Shown here: piece after piece, positions 7,424 through 11,435 of the stretch
Layout of the letters: the number at the start of each line of letters is the position of its first letter
How positions within the stretch are numbered: position 1 is the first letter of the stretch
Origin: DASYSA01 sp036003885
GTDB lineage: Bacteria; Acidobacteriota; Blastocatellia; UBA7656
Length of the DNA stretch: 11,435 nt
Assembly (NCBI GenBank): GCA_036003885.1
Contig: DASYSA010000686.1
Location: 1 to 11,435 of the forward strand
Direction of reading: 5' to 3'
Program-made: the position numbers and the translations under genes
Notes under the pieces: model-generated
Seen by the model: the letters and a program-made list of their open reading frames with translations, nothing else
Told to the model about the DNA's origin: nothing
Databases searched by the model: none

Positions 7424-8098
7424 TTAGAGTGCCCCCGTAATGAATTGCGTACCGTCGTATTTCCAGGCCCTGGTAGAGCCGCTCGGCCCAAAAAGGGTGA
7501 CCGCCCGAACCAGAGTCTGGCTCGAATTGTTCATGTCGACCGGAGTGAAATAGAACGTCGCGCTCACAGAATTGCCAAGCGAGTCAACCACCGAGCCATC
7601 CGCTCGAAATCTGTATTGGGCAAGCGACGGCGGAGTGGCGGTGGGCGCCGAGAACACAGCCGGATTGTAACCGTAGGGAGCCGGGGGCTGAGGCATCAGC
7701 GTGCCGCTAATGCTGGGCTGAGTCATAGCGACTGTACCATTCAGCTTGCCTCTTATGATCTCCACTTCGTCACCTCCGGGCAGCAACCCTTCATCCATCA
7801 GCCGAACCACCAGATTGGCTCGATCAATCGTCACTCGCTGAGTCTGCCGCTGAGAAATGGCTCTTTGGTGCGCCTCTCGAAAGAAGCTCACTATCTGGTT
7901 GGCCTCATCGTCTGGAGCGTACGATCGCTTGCTGGATCTCAAGGCGAAGATCGCTATCACCGTCATGATGCCCATCACCGCAATCACGATGAGCAGCTCT
8001 ACCAATGAGAATCCGGAACGGAAATTTCGAATTTCGAATTTCGAATTCCGAATTTCGCTACCGAGGCGGGCGTTTGAAAGATTGTTTCCCGAAGTCAT
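7424..8098 (-). CDS. GspH/FimT-type pseudopilin, first gene of the pilin operon
   Basis: The 225-residue reading (224 from the preferred ATG) has a prepilin peptidase site, RSG^FSLVELLIVIAVMGIMTVIAI, with the +5 glutamate, and a GspH/FimT-like region (NQIVSFFREAHQRAISQRQ, then a beta-rich domain). Such proteins (FimT/FimU) are the first of the minor pilins and form the pilus-priming complex in the inner membrane. The start could be TTG at 8101 or ATG at 8098; AGGAG lies 8 bases from the ATG, which I prefer. The leader is unusually long (29 residues), and its residues 14-25 (SEIRNSKFEIRN) are encoded by five units of the GAAATTC heptamer array. It heads the operon gspH-like, pilV, pilW, pilX-like. 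Confidence 0.85.
   Translation of the reverse strand: MTSGNNLSNARLGSEIRNSKFEIRNFRSGFSLVELLIVIAVMGIMTVIAIFALRSSKRSYAPDDEANQIVSFFREAHQRAISQRQTQRVTIDRANLVVRLMDEGLLPGGDEVEIIRGKLNGTVAMTQPSISGTLMPQPPAPYGYNPAVFSAPTATPPSLAQYRFRADGSVVDSLGNSVSATFYFTPVDMNNSSQTLVRAVTLFGPSGSTRAWKYDGTQFITGAL
8024..8058. repeat. Heptamer array inside the GspH-like leader codons
   Basis: Five 7-base units in register (ATTTCGA three times, ATTCCGA, ATTTCGC on the + strand) read in frame on the - strand through the prepilin leader, upstream of the cleavage site. Only one arm is present; I find no inverted partner within about 100 bases. Confidence 0.88.
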
Positions 8099-8106
8099 CA
8101 AATTAT

Positions 8107-8112
8107 CTCCTC
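8107..8112 (-). promoter_or_regulatory. Ribosome-binding site of the GspH-like gene
   Basis: GAGGAG on the - strand lies 8 bases from the ATG at 8098 and 5 bases from an in-frame TTG at 8101. The spacing favours the ATG. Confidence 0.6.
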
Positions 8113-8643
8113 ATTACTTCATGACCGGTTGCTGATTGTTGGTTGGAGGCCAGTGCCTCAGGCGAGCAACCACAAACCAGAGACTTCAATTGCTGTGAGA
8201 GTGGGCTCCGTTACTCATGCACACCATCAACCTGAGTCCGTTGCCTGCCCTTCTAAATCACTCTTTCAACTGACTCACTCTTTCAAAATCTGGTAAGCGT
8301 TAGCGAGTAAGGGACGCTGTTGCTTGGACCGTTGCTAATGCAACAGGGAGGCCGTGGCGAGGACTCGCGCATTAATGAGAAATCGAACAAAAGGTTCGCC
8401 GAGGGACTCTCTCAGAGAAGTCGCCCCTTTACTCCACGGTGCGAGGAGACAATGGGGAGATTGTACCCGGATGAAAAATGCATACCCGTCTTTTCTTCGA
8501 ATTCATGCGGTATGGACAAGATGAGAGGACGTTGGGTGGCTGTTGCGCTCGCATGTGTCGTGCGACTCTCGAGGTTCTCAGGATTGGGGAGCAAACAAGC
8601 GCGTGATGTTACGCTAGGACACACAAGGGAGAAAAGGAGATTC
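8113..8643. other. Gap upstream of the pilin operon, no convincing gene
   Basis: This 530-base stretch must contain the promoter of the pilin operon (- strand). I could not identify a good -35/-10 pair. It holds three loosely related 7-base units at 8127-8147 next to a GACCGGTTG motif, a 12-bp direct repeat at 8258-8286, and AGCGT...ACGCT dyad bases near 8300. Open frames here are short or run into the heptamer array and into the antisense of the VKOR-DsbA gene, and none resembles a known protein. Confidence 0.55.
8258..8286. repeat. 12-bp tandem direct repeat upstream of the pilin operon
   Basis: TCACTCTTTCAA occurs at 8258-8269 and again at 8275-8286, a 17-bp period, about 160-190 bp before the operon's first start codon. 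Two identical sites spaced this way suggest a regulator-binding region, but no regulator can be named from sequence alone. Confidence 0.5.
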
Positions 8644-8777
8644 GAAAGTCGAAATGCGAGATGCGAAAGGGAAATGCGAAAATGCGAATTTCACGCTTTG
8701 TCGGGCGGTAGGTGCAGGGAAATTCGACAATTTCGCATTTCAATTTCGAATTTCGAATTTCGCATTTCGCATTTCCC
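8644..8777. repeat. Heptamer inverted-array element at the 3' end of the VKOR-DsbA gene
   Basis: The left arm (8644-8692) is a degenerate run of GAAATGC-type units, including one 6-base and one 8-base unit. A short spacer follows. The right arm (8730-8777) has seven ATTTCGC/ATTTCGA units, one of them (8737-8742) only 6 bases long. The right arm overlaps the last codons of the gene on the - strand, and the 6-base unit creates its stop codon. Confidence 0.85.
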
Positions 8778-10260
8778 TCATCCCTTCCTCTATTGTCTGG
8801 GGCGATACTTCCTTTTCAAGTAGAACGCCGTTGATGTACACCGTGGGCGTGCGAGTGACAGCAAGCCGTTTCGCTTCCTCCAGGTCGCGTTGAATTAACT
8901 CCGCCACTTCGCTTCCCCGACGGTCTTCCTCGAAGCGGGCGACATCCAACCCGACGTTGCGAGCGATTTCAAGGTAGGTTCCTTCGCTCACGCCCCGGCC
9001 CTGCGCCTCAAATAGTTGCTCAGCATATTCCCAGAACTTACCCTGCTTGAATGCGGCAGTCGCGGCCCGGGCGGCAATCATGGCGGCCGAAGCCTCGCCG
9101 CCAACAAAGTAATGGCGGTAGCCTATGGCAATCCTGTCAGGATCCGCTTCATACATCTTGCGGAGTTGAGGCGCGAGCTCGCGACAGTGAGAACAGGTAA
9201 GGTCTGCAAACTCGACGATCTTTATCGGAGCTGAAGACTTGCCGATAACAGGCACCTGAGTCGGGTCAAAGCTGAGTTCGACGTACGGAGGTGGAGGCGG
9301 GGTTGCCAGAAAACGCGCAGCGAACTTCTGGTCGAGCCCGGACATAAACTCCGCCTTGAATCGATCATAGTCTTCACCTTCCAGATCCCGGCGAATCGAT
9401 TCTCGCTCTTCCTGGGTGGGGCTTGCCGCCCCAGAGTTGTGATGTGCCCTAAAGTAGGCCTCAATGTCAGCGTCCGTGACCTGGCGCTTCACTTTGCTGT
9501 ACTCAGAGTCTATTAGAAAGGAAGGCTGCCCGTCGAAAGCCCGATCTTTTGCCTCCCGCGCCAGCAATTCGTTGCGGTACCACCTCCGATAGTTCTCAAA
9601 TACCTGTTTGTCTGACTCGTAGCCCGATCGCCGGAGCTCAAGCACATCGCTCAACCGGTACTCTTTTCCAGCGATGGCGGCGATTAACGGGTCGCTGGAC
9701 TGCCGGGCGGCCTTGAACGCCTTCCACAAAGGGCGCTGCCCAACGAAGAGGCCCGTCATCACCAACGCCGTGAGCGCGTACGCCGAAACATACACCCTGA
9801 ATTGCGATTGCGAGGAACCTGCAGGGGCTCGATCGATGCGGAACAGCGCTATCGACAACAACAACAACAGCACCTGAGTAAATGCCGACGTCAGACAGTA
9901 GACACACCATACGCCGATCACCCATCCCTGCAGGTATACAAAGTAGGCGGAGAGGAGCGTCCCGATTGAAGCCAAAATCAGGTTCAGCCGCAGGGCAGAC
10001 CGGTAGGACGCGTACGCGTAGATCAGGGCATTGACAAATAGAACTGAGTAGAACGCGGCTCCGAGGGTTGAAAGCGGCATGCCGGCGAGCTTTGAATAAC
10101 TGCTCGTCAAGACCTGGTCGCACGATCCACCGCCTACGCAATAGCCTGGGCCGAGGTGGAGAACGGCGGTGATGACGATCGCGTCGGCGATACCGATAAG
10201 CGCCGCGAGGACCATCAGAGAAGATAGAAAGCGAACGATAGGAGACTTGTCATTTGTCAT
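8740..10260 (-). CDS. VKOR-DsbA fusion: quinone-linked disulfide-forming membrane protein
   Basis: VKOR reduces quinone while making disulfides, and the attached thioredoxin-fold domain passes them to exported proteins. In this 506-residue protein the N-terminal VKOR part has about five membrane segments (roughly 12-33, 64-83, 91-110, 118-140, 157-175). It carries the loop cysteines C41 and C47 (GSCDQVLTSSYS) and the active-site WCVYC (C119, C122). Residues about 190-320 are a charged helical linker whose VTDADIEAYF resembles the SurA/parvulin chaperone segment (weak), ending in a proline run. The DsbA-like domain follows, with CSHC (356-359) and the cis-proline TPT (P472). The last 11 or so residues (EMRNAKFEIRN) are heptamer-array sequence. 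The start is forced: an in-frame TGA lies two codons upstream. No Shine-Dalgarno sequence is visible. It follows the kinase gene by 124 bp and may share its transcript. Confidence 0.9.
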   Translation of the reverse strand: MTNDKSPIVRFLSSLMVLAALIGIADAIVITAVLHLGPGYCVGGGSCDQVLTSSYSKLAGMPLSTLGAAFYSVLFVNALIYAYASYRSALRLNLILASIGTLLSAYFVYLQGWVIGVWCVYCLTSAFTQVLLLLLSIALFRIDRAPAGSSQSQFRVYVSAYALTALVMTGLFVGQRPLWKAFKAARQSSDPLIAAIAGKEYRLSDVLELRRSGYESDKQVFENYRRWYRNELLAREAKDRAFDGQPSFLIDSEYSKVKRQVTDADIEAYFRAHHNSGAASPTQEERESIRRDLEGEDYDRFKAEFMSGLDQKFAARFLATPPPPPYVELSFDPTQVPVIGKSSAPIKIVEFADLTCSHCRELAPQLRKMYEADPDRIAIGYRHYFVGGEASAAMIAARAATAAFKQGKFWEYAEQLFEAQGRGVSEGTYLEIARNVGLDVARFEEDRRGSEVAELIQRDLEEAKRLAVTRTPTVYINGVLLEKEVSPQTIEEGMREMRNAKFEIRN

Positions 10261-10382
10261 TGGTCATTTGTCACTGGTCATTCGTCACTTGACATCGCCT
10301 CTTGGTCTCCGCCGACTTGGTGAATGGACAAATGACAAGTGACAAGTGACCAATGATAAATGACCAATGACAAGTAACGAAT
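10246..10382. repeat. TGACAAA/TGACAAG heptamer inverted-array element
   Basis: The left arm is seven units (10246-10294; TTTGTCA, CTTGTCA, TTGGTCA and similar). A spacer of about 32 bases follows, then a right arm of eight units in perfect 7-base register (10327-10382; GACAAAT, GACAAGT, GACCAAT, GATAAAT, AACGAAT). The left arm includes the first codons of the VKOR-DsbA gene, and the right arm ends two bases from the kinase stop codon. The arms are imperfect reverse complements and could form a stem of some 50 bp in the transcript. Confidence 0.9.
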
Positions 10383-10384
10383 TC

Positions 10385-11435
10385 TCAGTCGCCTCTGCCC
10401 GAGGGTAACTCTATGATGAAGCGAGCGCCTCGCGGCTGATTGTCTTCAACCCAAATGCGGCCCTTGTGATCGGCGATTATGTGGCTCACGATCGCAAGTC
10501 CCAATCCGGTTCCGCGCTCCCGAGTCGAGAACTTGGGCAAGAACAACTTCTCTCTATCCGCCGGTCTTATCCCATGTCCGGTGTCCGAGACGATCAGTCG
10601 CACAACGTCGCTCGAACGCGGCTGCAAAGACTGAATCCTGATCAGCTTCTCAGTAGTAGAGGGTGGCTCTCCATTAGATCCGTTTCCTTCCGCACTCCCG
10701 TCGGGTGCCAGAGCTTCGACTGCGTTCTCGATCAGGTTAACCAGCGCGCGTTTGATCTGTTCCTGGTCCAATCGGAGCGCGGGAAGGTCATCGGCCAGAT
10801 CACACTCGATTCTCATTCCGTCCAGCCGGTCGGCGTACAGGTCGACCGCGTTTCGGACGACATCATTAAGAGAAGCCGGTGCAGGGCGAGCTTCGGGGAG
10901 GCGGGCGAAGCGAGAAAACTCTTCGACCATGCGTTGCAGAGCGGCGACCTCGCGGACGATGGTGGCCGTGCCTTCATTGACGACCTGGTCGAAGCGCGAG
11001 CCGTGTGACCCTTGTATTCCTCGCTGGTAATTGCGAAGGATCCGCTCGGCCGAGAGTTGAATCGGCGTGAGGGGATTCTTGATCTCGTGTGCCATGCGGC
11101 GGGCGACTTCGCTCCAGGCCGCGGACCTCTCCGCTTGAATCAGATCGCTCAGATCTTCAATGACGATTACCCATCCTTCGACGGCGCCTTCGGAGCTTCT
11201 GAGCGCGACTGCCGTAGTCGCGGTGTGAAGCGCGCTGCCGTCGGCCCTTCTAAACTCGACCTCGGCCTGAGCCGTTTCGCTTCTCCGGGATCGGCGGCAA
11301 AGCGCGGCCAGCTCCTCACCCTGACGTCCGCCGACCAGTTGATCAATTGGAGTGCCGACGTCGGGCTTCTTCGAGAACCCGAGCATCGCGATGGCGGCTC
11401 GATTGATGGTAGTGATGCCGGTCTTCTGATCAGTC
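10385..11435 (-). CDS. ntrY: NtrY-type sensor histidine kinase, C-terminal part (5' end outside window)
   Basis: The visible 349 residues are open to the window edge, so the N-terminus, probably with membrane and HAMP segments, is missing. Numbering from the first visible Met (11384-11386), a PAS-like domain occupies the beginning and ends near GWVIVIEDLSD (71-81). The dimerisation and phosphoacceptor helix follows with ARRMAHEIKNPLTPIQLSAE, phosphorylated histidine H100, a wording typical of NtrY kinases. The ATPase domain has the N box LVNLIENAVEA (N221), the G1 box SDTGHGI (D268) and the G2 box GTGLGLAI (292-299). NtrY normally partners the sigma-54 activator NtrX; no response regulator is in the window, so the partner must lie upstream or elsewhere. 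The C-terminus is complete. The ligand and target genes cannot be told from this sequence. Confidence 0.88.
   Translation of the reverse strand, partial: TDQKTGITTINRAAIAMLGFSKKPDVGTPIDQLVGGRQGEELAALCRRSRRSETAQAEVEFRRADGSALHTATTAVALRSSEGAVEGWVIVIEDLSDLIQAERSAAWSEVARRMAHEIKNPLTPIQLSAERILRNYQRGIQGSHGSRFDQVVNEGTATIVREVAALQRMVEEFSRFARLPEARPAPASLNDVVRNAVDLYADRLDGMRIECDLADDLPALRLDQEQIKRALVNLIENAVEALAPDGSAEGNGSNGEPPSTTEKLIRIQSLQPRSSDVVRLIVSDTGHGIRPADREKLFLPKFSTRERGTGLGLAIVSHIIADHKGRIWVEDNQPRGARFIIELPSGRGD

Noticed and set aside
8165..8179. A sigma-54-like GG...GC promoter on the - strand upstream of the pilin operon
   Set aside because: The GG and GC elements are one base too close and the left half does not match TGGCAC beyond TGG.
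8320..8823. A 167-residue frame on the + strand in the gap upstream of the pilin operon
   Set aside because: Its second half is heptamer array and antisense of the VKOR-DsbA 3' end. The array is stop-free in all frames, which explains the length. The small hydrophobic stretch is not a convincing signal peptide.
10258..10295. Phase-variable in-frame extension of VKOR-DsbA from the ATG at 10293-10295
   Set aside because: In the direction of transcription the array carries TGA in every frame within three units, so unit gain or loss could not yield a longer in-frame protein.

Overview
The window looks like a moderately GC-rich Gram-negative-type bacterial chromosome. A member of Acidobacteriota is my best guess, because of the mix of an oversized PilX-type minor pilin, a VKOR-DsbA fusion, an NtrY-type kinase and many short heptamer repeat arrays. 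The taxonomy is inferred and not proven by any marker gene here. I see no phage, transposase, CRISPR, tRNA or rRNA.

Layout. A rho-independent terminator at 40-69 closes a gene lying left of the window. About 470 bp without a gene follow, ending in a heptamer inverted-repeat element and a probable promoter. Then come panB (540-1430) and panC (1500-2357) on the + strand, two successive enzymes leading to pantothenate and coenzyme A. Facing them on the - strand is a four-gene minor-pilin operon, transcribed from about 8100 to 2638: a GspH/FimT-type pseudopilin, PilV, PilW and a very long (1019-residue) PilX-type protein. Its order matches the minor pilin clusters of type IV pili. Upstream of it is a 530-bp gap without a convincing gene. 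Beyond that, also on the - strand, lie a VKOR-DsbA disulfide-forming fusion (8740-10260) and the C-terminal 349 residues of an NtrY-type sensor histidine kinase (10385-11435, running off the window).

How the genes may work together. PanB and PanC make a short biosynthetic operon. The four pilins probably form the priming and tip complex of a type IV pilus or related system. The VKOR-DsbA protein would form disulfides in exported proteins, possibly including the cysteine-containing pilins PilW and PilX (inference). The kinase would act with a response regulator that is not in the window.

The most striking feature is a set of arrays with a strict 7-bp period, in three sequence families (GAAATTC/GAAATGC, AGATCCT, TGACAAA/TGACAAG). 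Several are built as two inverted arms around a spacer. They occupy the panB upstream region, the whole panB-panC gap, the panC-pilX gap, the leader-peptide codons of the GspH-like gene, the 3' end of the VKOR-DsbA gene, and the gap between the kinase and VKOR-DsbA. They supply or displace start regions, a stop codon, ribosome-binding sites and leader codons, and are the main candidate here for something under-described.
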